From: Hirschia baltica ATCC 49814 | GTDB taxonomy: Bacteria > Pseudomonadota > Alphaproteobacteria > Caulobacterales > Hyphomonadaceae | Length of the DNA stretch: 64,000 nucleotides | Reading direction: 5' to 3' | Assembly (NCBI RefSeq): GCF_000023785.1 | Contig: NC_012982.1 | Span: 372,001-436,000 of the forward strand | Shown: in pieces, positions 54,591 to 63,367 of the stretch | How positions within the stretch are numbered: the first letter of the stretch is position 1 | Layout: every line of letters starts with the position of its first letter | Made by a program: the position numbers and the translations under genes | Notes under the pieces: generated by a model | What the model saw: the letters and a program-made list of their open reading frames with translations, nothing else | Told to the model about the DNA's origin: nothing | The model's database searches: none

Positions 54591-55661
54591 GCGGCTATTC
54601 TTTTTCACTTGTTTGATTAGCTTGCCTAAGGATTTATCTTTGGATTTGCGCTGGGCCAAAGTGGATGAATTGAATTGTTCTTCTGCGACAAGTTTCTTCC
54701 ATCTTGCCACGCGTACTGAGTCTATTTCTTCAGTCTCAAGTGCTGCTTGAATTGCGCAACCCGGTTCGGTCTCATGCTTGCAATCCCTGAAACGGCACTG
54801 ATGTGCAATCTCTTGATAATCAGAAAATAAATCACTTACACCAGCAGCAGCATCGGTGAGCTGTATCTCTCTCATGCCGGGTGTATCCAAAATCGTGAAG
54901 CCTTGAGGGGACATGTGCAATTGCCGCGTTGTTGTGGTGTGGCGGCCTTTGTCATCGTCTTCGCGAACAGCCTGCGTGGCTATATCTGATTTTCCCGCAA
55001 GGGCATTGGTGAGTGTGGATTTTCCAACACCCGATGAACCAAGAAACACAAGCGTTTGTCGCGGACGACACCATTGCGCGAGCTTTTGTTGTGGTTCTTC
55101 TCCACGCGCATCAAGGGTAACCACCGTGACGAGATCAGAAATGGATTGTGCTTGCTCAATATAGGGCGTTGCATCCTCGCACAGGTCGATTTTCGTTAAA
55201 ATGATAACTGGCGTTACCTCAGCCTCTAACGCTAAAGCGATATAGCGTTCTAAGCGGGCAATATTAAAATCTTGATTGCAGGATGAGACGATAAAGGCCG
55301 TGTCCACATTGGCCGCGATGAGCTGTAAATCCCATGCCGTACCAGCAGCGCGGCGTTGAAACACGCTTTTGCGTTCAAGGACTTTGCTCGAATTTGGTAA
55401 TTTGGGATTATAAAGCAACCAATCGCCGACCGTCGCATCCGGTCCTGATGGGATGAGCGTATCTATGTCTTCACCTAACACATGCAGACTATTGCGATGG
55501 ATTTCGATGATCCGCACCGGCGGCGTTTCTAATATTTCTTCAGCACTCACTTGCTGCGCAAAAAAAGGCTGCCAGCCTAATATGTCTAGGGTGGATAATT
55601 TATGTTCTGTTTTTTGGGCTTTGGATTGGTTTGGTAAAAATTGAGAAAAATCACGCGTCAT
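54585..55661 (-). CDS. rsgA: Ribosome small-subunit-dependent GTPase A
   Basis: Circularly permuted GTPase (YjeQ) checking 30S maturation. The 358-residue protein has an OB-fold N-terminus, then permuted G motifs: G4 ILTKIDL, followed by G1 GSSGVGKST and G3 DTPGMRE. A C-terminal zinc site CRFRDCKHETEPGC follows, and the tail is lysine-rich. Length is normal. Its ATG overlaps the stop of a possible 47-codon ORF (ATGA). It lies in the segment between murC and murB with no visible relation to cell-wall genes. Confidence 0.94.
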   Translation of the reverse strand: MTRDFSQFLPNQSKAQKTEHKLSTLDILGWQPFFAQQVSAEEILETPPVRIIEIHRNSLHVLGEDIDTLIPSGPDATVGDWLLYNPKLPNSSKVLERKSVFQRRAAGTAWDLQLIAANVDTAFIVSSCNQDFNIARLERYIALALEAEVTPVIILTKIDLCEDATPYIEQAQSISDLVTVVTLDARGEEPQQKLAQWCRPRQTLVFLGSSGVGKSTLTNALAGKSDIATQAVREDDDKGRHTTTTRQLHMSPQGFTILDTPGMREIQLTDAAAGVSDLFSDYQEIAHQCRFRDCKHETEPGCAIQAALETEEIDSVRVARWKKLVAEEQFNSSTLAQRKSKDKSLGKLIKQVKKNSRK

Positions 55662-55801
55662 GCGTTTGAGCTTTCATGTATTTGCAGCTGGCATAGCCAG
55701 AGCATACGTGTCCGTTTAGGGTGAGATTGCAAATGATCAATCCCGATACCGATCGTTGGTAGGGTCTCATGTGATTCAAATTTGCATTGGGAAGCATTCA
55801 T
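55658..55801 (-). CDS. Candidate 47-residue small ORF coupled to rsgA
   Basis: The minus-strand ATG at 55801 is preceded by AAGGAAGGGAAGT, a strong ribosome binding site, and the ORF ends in an ATGA overlap with rsgA. The predicted peptide begins MNASQCKFESHETLP and has two cysteines and several histidines (IDHLQSHPK, MLWLCQLQIHE). It has no recognised family. The frame stays open further upstream from a TTG at 55894, but no ribosome binding site supports that. It may be a leader that couples rsgA translation or a genuine small protein. Confidence 0.4.
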   Translation of the reverse strand: MNASQCKFESHETLPTIGIGIDHLQSHPKRTRMLWLCQLQIHESSNA

Positions 55802-55993
55802 ACTTCCCTTCCTTAACGGGACATAAAATCTCCAAACTGATACACCAAGTTCGCATAATGCATGATTTAATTCAAGTAAGTCATATTGTTGCAAAGACGA
55901 TTTTATGTCGCTGAATGCATAAAAAATGCGATCAAAATTGGGATTTTACCATGAAAGCTAGTCATCAAATGCAAACCGCGCTATTGGCCTTTT
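55662..55993. other. Region between rsgA and murB
   Basis: Apart from the candidate 47-codon ORF on the minus strand, the remaining 190 bp to murB is AT-rich and should contain the murB promoter. A 16-codon plus-strand ORF (55951-56001) overlaps the murB start. No clear -35/-10 pair or hairpin was identified. Confidence 0.4.
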
Positions 55994-56911
55994 ATGACTG
56001 ATTTAATCTCTAAAATGCCTGAAGTGCGCGGCAAATTGATTGCTGATGCAGAGCTAAAACCCTTCACATGGTTTCGTGTGGGCGGAAAAGCGGATGTCTT
56101 GTATCTGCCAGCTGATCCAGACGATCTGGCTGATTTTCTAAAAGCGCTTCCCCTAGATATACCCATCACAGTTCTAGGTGCTGCTTCCAACACAATTGTA
56201 CGCGATGGCGGCATAGAAGGTGTTGTGATTAGATTGACGCCCGCTTTTGGTAAAATCCGTGTGCAGGGCAATGAATTGGTCGCAGGTGCCGCTGCGCTTG
56301 ATAGCAAAGTATCCCAAAAGGCTGCGATGTTTGGATTAAGCGGCCTTGAGTTTTTCTCTGGTGTTCCCGGCACAATTGGTGGCGCTTTGCGTATGAATGC
56401 GGGCTGCTATGAACAAGAAACCGCTGATGTGTTGGTAGAGGCAATTGCACTCACGCGCAAAGGCGATTGGGTGACACTCGTCAACAGAGATTTTGGTTAT
56501 TCCTATCGCCATAGTGAGGCCCCTGAAGATCTCATATTTGTGGAAGCGTTGTTTCGGGGCAATATTATCGAGCCTGCCATTGTCAAAGAGCGGATTGAAG
56601 CCTTAAAAAAACGCCGTGAAGAAGCACAGCCCATCCGTGAGAAAACAGGCGGATCAACTTTTGCCAATCCAGACCCTCCCGGAACGCCTGATCAGCGCAA
56701 ATGCTGGAAATTAATTGATGAAGCAGGCATGCGCGGTGCGCGCGTTGGCGGTGCTCAGGTGTCTGAAAAACACTGTAATTTCATGATCAATACAAGCGAT
56801 GCTACAGCTTCTGATATTGAAGAGCTTGGCGAAAAGGTGCGCGCCAAAGTTAAAGAAAATTCCGGCGTCGATCTGCGCTGGGAAATCAAACGCATAGGCC
56901 GCGCCATTTAA
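55994..56911 (+). CDS. murB: UDP-N-acetylenolpyruvoylglucosamine reductase
   Basis: FAD enzyme that makes UDP-MurNAc with NADPH. The FAD site is FTWFRVGGKADVLYLPADPDDL and LGAASNTIVRDGGIEGVVIRL. SGVPGTIGGALRMNAGCY and GYSYRHSE follow, and GGSTFANPDPPG contains the proton-donor serine, typical of type IIa MurB with 305 residues. It lacks a strong Shine-Dalgarno; a 16-codon ORF overlaps its start and could couple translation. It is separated from murC, whose substrate it supplies. Confidence 0.95.
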   Translation: MTDLISKMPEVRGKLIADAELKPFTWFRVGGKADVLYLPADPDDLADFLKALPLDIPITVLGAASNTIVRDGGIEGVVIRLTPAFGKIRVQGNELVAGAAALDSKVSQKAAMFGLSGLEFFSGVPGTIGGALRMNAGCYEQETADVLVEAIALTRKGDWVTLVNRDFGYSYRHSEAPEDLIFVEALFRGNIIEPAIVKERIEALKKRREEAQPIREKTGGSTFANPDPPGTPDQRKCWKLIDEAGMRGARVGGAQVSEKHCNFMINTSDATASDIEELGEKVRAKVKENSGVDLRWEIKRIGRAI

Positions 56912-56931
56912 TGGCACGGCCTGAATTGCGT

Positions 56932-57393
56932 CTATACCACGTCTGATAATGTATTATCTATGGTCATATGCGGTTCGCCATCGCTTGTAGAGTGAACACT
57001 CATACCTTCACTATCAAGGGTGATATTGATGCGCTGACGATAGGCTGAAAATGAGTCAAAACTCACCACATCAACAGCTTCATCAAAATGTACACTGATT
57101 TGATAATGGCTACCGCCGCCCATCATGCGAACGGATAAAATCGTGCCGGTAAATGGCTGTTTTAGATATAGGCCTTCGACCATATCTCCAATTTGAGGTT
57201 CAAATTTAGGTCGATTGCTCAGCCGCGCCGCTGCAGTGTTCCAATCAACAAAACCCAATTTCTGTGCTGCTAATTCCAGCGCTTTGGAATGTGAAATGGG
57301 TGTATGGTTTTCTGCATGCGATCGGCGCAAAGATTTGGCAAACTCTTTTGCACCAGAAATCGTGGAGGGTAGGCGTTTAGAAGATGTCTTCAT
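56932..57393 (-). CDS. Glyoxalase-superfamily-associated protein with short N-terminal domain
   Basis: A 153-residue protein. Residues about 10-60, GAKEFAKSLRRSHAENHTPISHSKALELAAQKLGFVDWNTAAARL, match the helical domain annotated as glyoxalase superfamily in many alphaproteobacteria. The C-terminal half (GDMVEGLYLKQPFTGTILSVRMM then ISVHFDEAVDVVSFDSFS) looks like a small beta-barrel, with no metal ligands seen. Function is unknown. The start has AAGGA 8 bases before ATG 57393. It converges with murB. Confidence 0.75.
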   Translation of the reverse strand: MKTSSKRLPSTISGAKEFAKSLRRSHAENHTPISHSKALELAAQKLGFVDWNTAAARLSNRPKFEPQIGDMVEGLYLKQPFTGTILSVRMMGGGSHYQISVHFDEAVDVVSFDSFSAYRQRINITLDSEGMSVHSTSDGEPHMTIDNTLSDVV

Positions 57394-57606
57394 GAGACGA
57401 AATCCTTTTAAAACGCGGTCAAATTAAAGCTGGTGCTCGTATTACCAACAGACCGCCTGATGAAAGGCCCCGAAAACGGGAAAGGCTCTGAAGAAAAAGA
57501 TCGGTTACCCGACCAAGCAATTCACCAATGGCATAAACCAACGAGCGGCAGGCTGCATGGACCTTGCTGCCATTTAATTTGGAAATATTAGATTGTCAAA
57601 TATGCG

Positions 57607-59658
57607 TTAGAATTCACCCCTCAGAGAAAACGTAACATAAGGCTCATATCTGCGCGTGCGGTATTCAGTGCGTTTGACGGGCCCATCTCGGCGATCAACA
57701 TAGATTTCTTTAAACAGGCTTTCTTCTTGGTTTCCAAGATTACGAACACCCAAAGCGGCTTGCATGCCGAATATGTCTTTATGCTCGAGGATTATTTTTG
57801 TGAAAGGAATGTCGTTATATTCGCGAACGTTTAGATTGAGGCGAGGGTCAAAAGTCGATCTGACGCGATGGTAATTTCCATAAATTGCCCAATCTGTATT
57901 GGGAATATCATAGCGTAGATCAAATTCGACATCAGACATTGTTTGTCCGCCAATGCGACGGTCATTATTGGTCAGAGGGTCTTTGAGGTTGGAATCATAT
58001 GCGGCTGCTTGGTAATCGAGTTTGAGGCCGTTAATCCCTAATGGCTCGAATTTAAATGTGCCAGATATCTCGGCTTCAAAACGTTGCGCAGAATCAAGGT
58101 TCCCGGGAGCTTCGCTAAAAGCATCAAGGGGAATTTGTTCAACAATATCTTCAACTTGTTCACCTGAAACAACCAAAGTGACAGACCCATAGGGGCCGTG
58201 CTGTTTCGTCATTTCTAGCATCAATTTCCATGATTGCTCGGGCACGATATCTGTGTTGGTCGCGTTGTCATTGCCTTCTGCAATATCACGAGAGGCTATG
58301 AAATCACCAAAATTGAGTTGACCAACTTGGCGTTCCAACCGCGTGGTGAATGTCAGATCGTCTTTAGGCACATAGCTGAGATTTAGAAACCCTTTAGGGC
58401 GGAAGAATGAACGCTCAGATTCGCCAGTTCCCGTTTGTGTGATCTGTGAATACTCACCACCCAAAGAAGATTGTAGATTAATCTTGGACGAGATCGGGCT
58501 TCCGTAAGTGATATTTAATTCAGCTCGTTGTTCTTTGACTTCGTCGAATGTTGCCGTGTTTTCCAATGCCTCGAATTTGGGGTTGTCCACTGCTTGCCTA
58601 TATTCAAGACTGTTGCTTTCTAAAGTATTGAAAGCTGTCTCAGCCGATATCTGCCAATCCTTATTTCCATCAACAGACCAAGAATATTCGCTGCGAAGAA
58701 TGGATTCTGTTTCTGTGTCGGTATTTGTGTAAGCGCGACCATTTTCAAAATCGGTATCATTTAAGGCTGTATGAATCTGATTAAAATAAGGGCTTTCTTC
58801 TATACCATGAAGGCCAATGAGTTTTAACCGTCCACCAGCAATTTCAAACTCATAATCAGCGTTAATTTCAGCTATTGTTTCTTGCTCTGACTCGGTGAAA
58901 ATATGTAGGTAAGCGGTGTCATTTACAGGTGTGCGTTTAGACCATTCGGTAAAAGCCCAGTCTTCCTTTTCATAATTGATATAAAGTGAGCCGAGGTTTC
59001 CTGTCGGGCTCTCATATCCGATGAAAGTGGATATTGAAGGAGCATCTTCATCATAATGAAAATATTCATCGCGTCTTTCGAACAATACACCATTGTTATC
59101 GCGTAATTCTTCGGGGCCACGGCTATTATTTCTACTGGCTGCGTTCTCTAGAGATAAATTGAAATCAAAAGGGCCTTTTTGTCCTGTCATTGTCATTTTG
59201 GCAGCCGACAGCGAAGCGCTTCGGTGATTACGAAACACAGGGTTCCATTCCCATTGAGTTTTAAAGCCCGTTGATTGGGTTTCGATATTGGCGATAATTC
59301 CAGAAAGGCCCGGTATATTAAAGTAGGATGCATCATCTACGATAATTTGGATAACATTCGATGCGGGTATTTGATCAAGAATATCTTGCAGGCTGCTAGA
59401 TTTGGTTGAAATGCGTTTTCCATTGATAAGAACATTTCCACCCGCCTGTCCGAGGCCGCGTTTTTGGTCTGCTTCTACAATATTAAATCCGGGAACATTC
59501 GAGATGAGATCTTTAGCAGTGCGCGGTGCAAATTGGATGAAATCTGATAATTTATAGACAGATGATGAGGTCTGCTGGGCAGGTGTGTTTTGCGCAAAGG
59601 TGTGTGGTGTCGTCAGACATAAAGCTGCCAAACCGGCAATATATTTGAAGCTGGACAT
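57607..59658 (-). CDS. TonB-dependent outer-membrane receptor
   Basis: A 683-residue receptor with a signal peptide (ending HTFAQ), a plug domain (LISNVPGFNIVEADQKRGLGQAGGNVLINGKRISTKS; ASNVIQIIVDDASYFNIPG) and a C-terminal barrel rich in alternating aromatic strands that ends YEPYVTFSLRGEF with terminal Phe for BAM recognition. Plug type and length resemble receptors for unknown organic substrates in Caulobacter-like bacteria rather than siderophores. A good -35 TTGACA (59720-59725, minus) lies upstream. It has no transport or degradation neighbours, so the substrate is not inferred. Confidence 0.9.
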   Translation of the reverse strand: MSSFKYIAGLAALCLTTPHTFAQNTPAQQTSSSVYKLSDFIQFAPRTAKDLISNVPGFNIVEADQKRGLGQAGGNVLINGKRISTKSSSLQDILDQIPASNVIQIIVDDASYFNIPGLSGIIANIETQSTGFKTQWEWNPVFRNHRSASLSAAKMTMTGQKGPFDFNLSLENAASRNNSRGPEELRDNNGVLFERRDEYFHYDEDAPSISTFIGYESPTGNLGSLYINYEKEDWAFTEWSKRTPVNDTAYLHIFTESEQETIAEINADYEFEIAGGRLKLIGLHGIEESPYFNQIHTALNDTDFENGRAYTNTDTETESILRSEYSWSVDGNKDWQISAETAFNTLESNSLEYRQAVDNPKFEALENTATFDEVKEQRAELNITYGSPISSKINLQSSLGGEYSQITQTGTGESERSFFRPKGFLNLSYVPKDDLTFTTRLERQVGQLNFGDFIASRDIAEGNDNATNTDIVPEQSWKLMLEMTKQHGPYGSVTLVVSGEQVEDIVEQIPLDAFSEAPGNLDSAQRFEAEISGTFKFEPLGINGLKLDYQAAAYDSNLKDPLTNNDRRIGGQTMSDVEFDLRYDIPNTDWAIYGNYHRVRSTFDPRLNLNVREYNDIPFTKIILEHKDIFGMQAALGVRNLGNQEESLFKEIYVDRRDGPVKRTEYRTRRYEPYVTFSLRGEF

Positions 59659-60070
59659 ATGAAACCTTTAGCGAAATAACTATCTAAGTAGCACCTGTGT
59701 TACGCATGTAGCTTGATTCTGTCAACTAGATTAATTTTCTGTAATGTATATTGGGTCGGAACACAATTTCTAAAACGCAAGTTCTCACAATTTCCTGACT
59801 TTTTGTGGCTTAGCTTAGGTCAAATTTCGTGTTGAAGAGCGTTTCTTAACCATCAGGAGGGGCGGACGTAACAAAAAATGGTGTTTTGTAGGTGTTTATC
59901 GCAATGTTTTACAATTCTTAAGCGGATGTAATTTTTTGTTAAGAGTATGATTTTTAATGATATTTATAAATTATAGTATGTGGTTAGAAAAATAGATCAA
60001 ATTTTATGTATTTTCGCGCAGGTTTGTTTAACCTTAAGAGGCCAGAATTGAGGTCCAAGGAGATCAAAGA
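59659..60070. other. Divergent intergenic region, TonB receptor to ddl
   Basis: A 412-bp AT-rich region. On the minus side it holds the receptor promoter. The plus side before ddl has TTAA-rich sequence and a good ribosome binding site (AAGGAG, 8 bases before ddl's ATG). No hairpin, riboswitch or small gene was recognised. Confidence 0.5.
59697..59725 (-). promoter_or_regulatory. Predicted promoter of the TonB-dependent receptor gene
   Basis: On the minus strand a perfect TTGACA (59725-59720) is followed after 17 bp by TAACAC (59702-59697), about 40 bp upstream of the receptor ATG. The -10 matches three of six consensus bases. Confidence 0.45.
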
Positions 60071-60979
60071 ATGAATCGCGTAGCAGTCATAATGGGTGGA
60101 TGGTCATCGGAGCGAGAAGTCTCGTTATCGTCTGGCCGTGGTATGGCGCAAGCTGCCCGCAATGAAGGTTTCGACGTTGTTGAAATAGATATCACGCGTG
60201 ATTTATCCAATCAGCTAAAAGAAGCTAATCCAGACGTCGTACTGAATGCGCTGCATGGCCCGTATGGAGAAGATGGGTGCGTACAGGGGCTGTTGGAAAT
60301 TCTTGAGATACCTTATTCGCATTCAGGTGTTTTGGCTTCAGCTTTAGCAATGGACAAAGCCAAATCTCGCAATGTTTATGCGCGTATGGGGCTGCTTGTC
60401 GCTGAGGGCGGCGTCTATGCAAAAGAAGATGTTGCCGCAGAACATGTGATGAAGCCGCCTTATGTTGTAAAACCTATTGCGGAAGGGTCTTCTTTTGGTG
60501 TGTTGATTGTGCCTGAAGGGGCTAATCGCCCACCAGCAGAATTACTTGATCCTAAATGGGGCTTTGGCGACTCTGTTTTAGTCGAACAATTCATTCCTGG
60601 ACGAGAATTAACCGTATCAGTCATGGGAAATGAAGCTTTAGCGGTCACAGAGATCACGACTTTAAGAGATTATTACGATTACTCAGCCAAATATGAGGCG
60701 GGAGGATCAAAACACGTAATTCCTGCAGAAATATCTGATGCAGTGACACAAGCCGCGCTTGATGCCGCGCTTATCGCTCATGATGCATTAGGGTGTCGCG
60801 GCGTATCACGTTCTGATTTTCGGTATGATGACGACACAAAAAGATTGGTAATATTAGAAACAAATACCCAGCCAGGCATGACCCCGACTTCGCTTGTACC
60901 TGAACAGGCAGCGCATAAGGGCATTAGTTATGAGAAGCTGGTACGTTGGATGATAGAGGACGCTTCATGTCACAGGTGA
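60071..60979 (+). CDS. ddl: D-alanine:D-alanine ligase
   Basis: ATP-grasp enzyme that makes the D-Ala-D-Ala dipeptide used by Mur[18 protein letters not shown] is the first substrate loop, [18 protein letters not shown] and [16 protein letters not shown] follow, and the end contains [20 protein letters not shown]. All are Ddl signatures; length 302 is normal for the DdlB group. AAGGAG lies 8 bases before the ATG. Its end overlaps ftsQ by 13 bp, so the last part of the cluster, ddl-ftsQ-ftsA, is coupled. Confidence 0.95.
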   Translation: MNRVAVIMGGWSSEREVSLSSGRGMAQAARNEGFDVVEIDITRDLSNQLKEANPDVVLNALHGPYGEDGCVQGLLEILEIPYSHSGVLASALAMDKAKSRNVYARMGLLVAEGGVYAKEDVAAEHVMKPPYVVKPIAEGSSFGVLIVPEGANRPPAELLDPKWGFGDSVLVEQFIPGRELTVSVMGNEALAVTEITTLRDYYDYSAKYEAGGSKHVIPAEISDAVTQAALDAALIAHDALGCRGVSRSDFRYDDDTKRLVILETNTQPGMTPTSLVPEQAAHKGISYEKLVRWMIEDASCHR

Positions 60980-61848
60980 GAAGCAAGTCACAACAAGGTA
61001 AGAGGCAGGCAAAGCCTCAAGAAGTTGTACCGGCAACGATATTGACGGAACAATTATCTACTTATGCTTTCGGGACAGTCACAGCTGGTGCCGTCATGGT
61101 CGCTGTTGCGGCGTGGATGGGCGGGTCTTTGGCCTCCATTGATGAACGTATTCAAGGTGGACTGGACGCTACGGCTAAATCTGCTGGATTTACAGTTACG
61201 AAAATTTCGATTGAGGGATTAGACCCACGCACAAAAGCAGATGTTTTAAATGCGGTCGCTATTCCTGTTGATTCAAACATGTTCCGTGCTGATCCGTTCG
61301 TTATTAAAGAGCGTATCGAAGCGAGCGTCGAAAATGTTTCTGAAGTGCGCGTACTGCGTCAATGGCCCAATGACATATGGATTCTAGCGGAAAATCGTCG
61401 TCCATTGGCGCTCTGGCAGACAGATGGCGAGTGGAAAGTTGTCGATCAGGTTGGAAAACCGATGGATGGTGAAGATCCAGCTGAATATGTCGAGCTACCG
61501 CGTGTTGTCGGACCGGCAGGTGGATATGCTGCTCCAGAATTGCTCGCACAATTAAAATTACACCCGCAAATTTCAGAACATCTGGAAGTGGCTATGCGTG
61601 TTGGTGGGCGCCGTTGGGATCTGCGTTTAGATAGCGGTCTTGAAATTGCTTTGCCTGAAGATGCACAAGTCGATGAAGCTTTGCTTGCCGTTTATAATTT
61701 AGATGAAGCCACCGGTGTGTTAGCAGAAGATTCAGAAGTCACGCGTATTGATGCGAGAGACTTAGAAAGATTTGCGGTTGGTTTAGGCGAAGCACGTGCT
61801 GCCTATGATCAGAGTTCGCAAATAGATGACAAGTCCGGGGGGGCTTAA
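60967..61848 (+). CDS. ftsQ: Cell division protein FtsQ
   Basis: Bitopic division protein that connects early and late divisome proteins through FtsB-FtsL. A basic cytoplasmic tail ([15 protein letters not shown]) precedes one membrane helix ([17 protein letters not shown]). The POTRA domain begins at [22 protein letters not shown], and the FtsQ domain continues with [25 protein letters not shown]. The ATG at 60967 is preceded by GAGGA. It has 293 residues and overlaps ddl. Confidence 0.93.
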   Translation: MSQVRSKSQQGKRQAKPQEVVPATILTEQLSTYAFGTVTAGAVMVAVAAWMGGSLASIDERIQGGLDATAKSAGFTVTKISIEGLDPRTKADVLNAVAIPVDSNMFRADPFVIKERIEASVENVSEVRVLRQWPNDIWILAENRRPLALWQTDGEWKVVDQVGKPMDGEDPAEYVELPRVVGPAGGYAAPELLAQLKLHPQISEHLEVAMRVGGRRWDLRLDSGLEIALPEDAQVDEALLAVYNLDEATGVLAEDSEVTRIDARDLERFAVGLGEARAAYDQSSQIDDKSGGA

Positions 61849-61850
61849 TT

Positions 61851-63146
61851 ATGTCGACTTTGGCTAGCCGAATAACAATGCGAGATAAACTTGCTGGCAA
61901 ACCGCCATTCTTGGCGGCGTTAGATATTGGTTCCTCCAAAGTTGCATGTTTGATTTCCAAGAATGCTGAAGGCAGTAAAAGTGTCCACGTCGTTGGGGCT
62001 GGGCATCAGCTGTCACGCGGCGTAAAAAATGGCGCTGTGACGGATATGGATGCGCTTGAGCGCTCTATCCGCGTTGCAGTCGAGCAAGCTGAACGCGCCG
62101 CTGATACTCGAATTACAGATATTGTGCTGGGAATTTCTGGCCCTAACCTCAAGAGCAATTATCTTGAGGGCGGTGTGAATGTTGGAAATCGTGAAATCAC
62201 CCAAATGCATGTGCGGGATGCGATAAATTCTGCACTTTCAACCTATCAAGCACCTGATCGCCAAATTTTACATGCCACACCTTTAGGCTTTGGCCTTGAT
62301 GGCGCAGGCGGTGTTAAAGATCCGCGTGGTATGATTGCGACACGGCTGACGGTGACAATGCTTGTCGTGTCTGGTCCATCTGCACCGCTGAAAAATATAG
62401 CGCAGTGCGTCACGCGCGCACATCTAAATCCTGTGTCTATCGTGGCTTCTCCTTATGCTGCTGGCTTGTCTGTTCTTGTCGAAGATGAGATTGAGCAGGG
62501 CGCAACTGTCATTGATATGGGCGGCGGCGTCACAAGTGCGGCGTGTTTCTATGAGGGAAATCTTGTGTATCTTGACAGTGTTCCTGTTGGTGGATCACGT
62601 GCGTCATCGGATTTGGCGCAAGGCTTAGGTACAACATTTGCGGCGGCTGAACGTTTAAAAACACTACACGGCGCTGTGGCGCTCACCCAAGTGCATGCCT
62701 TTGATGTGGTCGATGCGCCAAGGTTGGGTGAAGATGGTCGGCTTGAAGCTGGAACCACGTCAAAAGCCGAATTGACAAATATGTTGCGCCCACGTTTTGA
62801 AGAAATGCTGGAATTGCTCGAAAAGCGTTTGTCCAAAGCGTCTGCACAATACCGGCCGTTGCCGAGACGTATCGTACTTACTGGTGGCGCGAGCCAAATG
62901 CCGGGTATTCGAGATGTGGCTGAAGAAGTCTTCCGCGCACCTGTTCGCATGGCGCGTCCTGCGCGGGTAACCGGCCTTGGTGAAACCTATCAAGTACCAA
63001 CATTTTCTGCTGTTTCAGGTCTGCTGAAATGGGAAATGAGTGGCGGTGCAGGTGCTGTTGCGCCAATGCTAGGCAAGATGCGAGTCGCACCGACTGGCGC
63101 ATCCATTTTCCGAAAAGCCACGAATTGGCTACGTGAAAATTTCTAG
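61851..63146 (+). CDS. ftsA: Cell division protein FtsA
   Basis: Actin-like protein that anchors FtsZ to the membrane. FLAALDIGSSKVACLISK is phosphate-1, GATVIDMGGGVTSAACF phosphate-2, and RIVLTGGASQMPGI the adenosine motif. The C-terminal amphipathic helix IFRKATNWLRENF is the membrane-targeting sequence. Length 431 is normal. It starts 2 bp after the ftsQ stop. ftsZ follows after a 221-bp gap that contains its own promoter signals. Confidence 0.96.
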   Translation: MSTLASRITMRDKLAGKPPFLAALDIGSSKVACLISKNAEGSKSVHVVGAGHQLSRGVKNGAVTDMDALERSIRVAVEQAERAADTRITDIVLGISGPNLKSNYLEGGVNVGNREITQMHVRDAINSALSTYQAPDRQILHATPLGFGLDGAGGVKDPRGMIATRLTVTMLVVSGPSAPLKNIAQCVTRAHLNPVSIVASPYAAGLSVLVEDEIEQGATVIDMGGGVTSAACFYEGNLVYLDSVPVGGSRASSDLAQGLGTTFAAAERLKTLHGAVALTQVHAFDVVDAPRLGEDGRLEAGTTSKAELTNMLRPRFEEMLELLEKRLSKASAQYRPLPRRIVLTGGASQMPGIRDVAEEVFRAPVRMARPARVTGLGETYQVPTFSAVSGLLKWEMSGGAGAVAPMLGKMRVAPTGASIFRKATNWLRENF

Positions 63147-63254
63147 AAACGCATAATTTTTTCGGCTTCGTCATAGTATTTCCTAATTTTGGGAGATAAT
63201 ACCCGTTGTCTCGTCTGATAAACGTAAAAGTTATTGCAGAAATACTGTAACAGG

Positions 63255-63269
63255 TTAACTTGCACTTAG
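63255..63269 (+). promoter_or_regulatory. CtrA-like box upstream of ftsZ
   Basis: TTAA-N7-TTAG matches the CtrA consensus TTAA-N7-TTAA with one mismatch, about 100 bp before ftsZ. In Caulobacter CtrA represses ftsZ in swarmer cells. A single 7-of-8 match can occur by chance in AT-rich DNA. Confidence 0.4.
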
Positions 63270-63367
63270 GCATATTTGCTTAGTTTGATGAGTAAGATCC
63301 CCTATGGACGGCCAATACTTTAGCGGTACGGATCGTTCTGGCTATATTTCTGACGAGGTGCGGCACC

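Noticed and set aside
55658-55894. 78-codon version of the ORF upstream of rsgA
   Set aside because: Its TTG start lacks a ribosome binding site; the internal ATG at 55801 with AAGGAAGGG is far better supported.
57460-57578. Short plus-strand ORF in the gap between the glyoxalase-like and receptor genes
   Set aside because: No ribosome binding site, and the sequence has no protein-like features; the 213-bp gap holds nothing else recognisable.
59821-59935. Riboswitch-like element (AGGAGGGGCGGACG and short inverted repeats) upstream of ddl
   Set aside because: No arrangement matched a known class, and the repeats are too short to be meaningful in AT-rich sequence.
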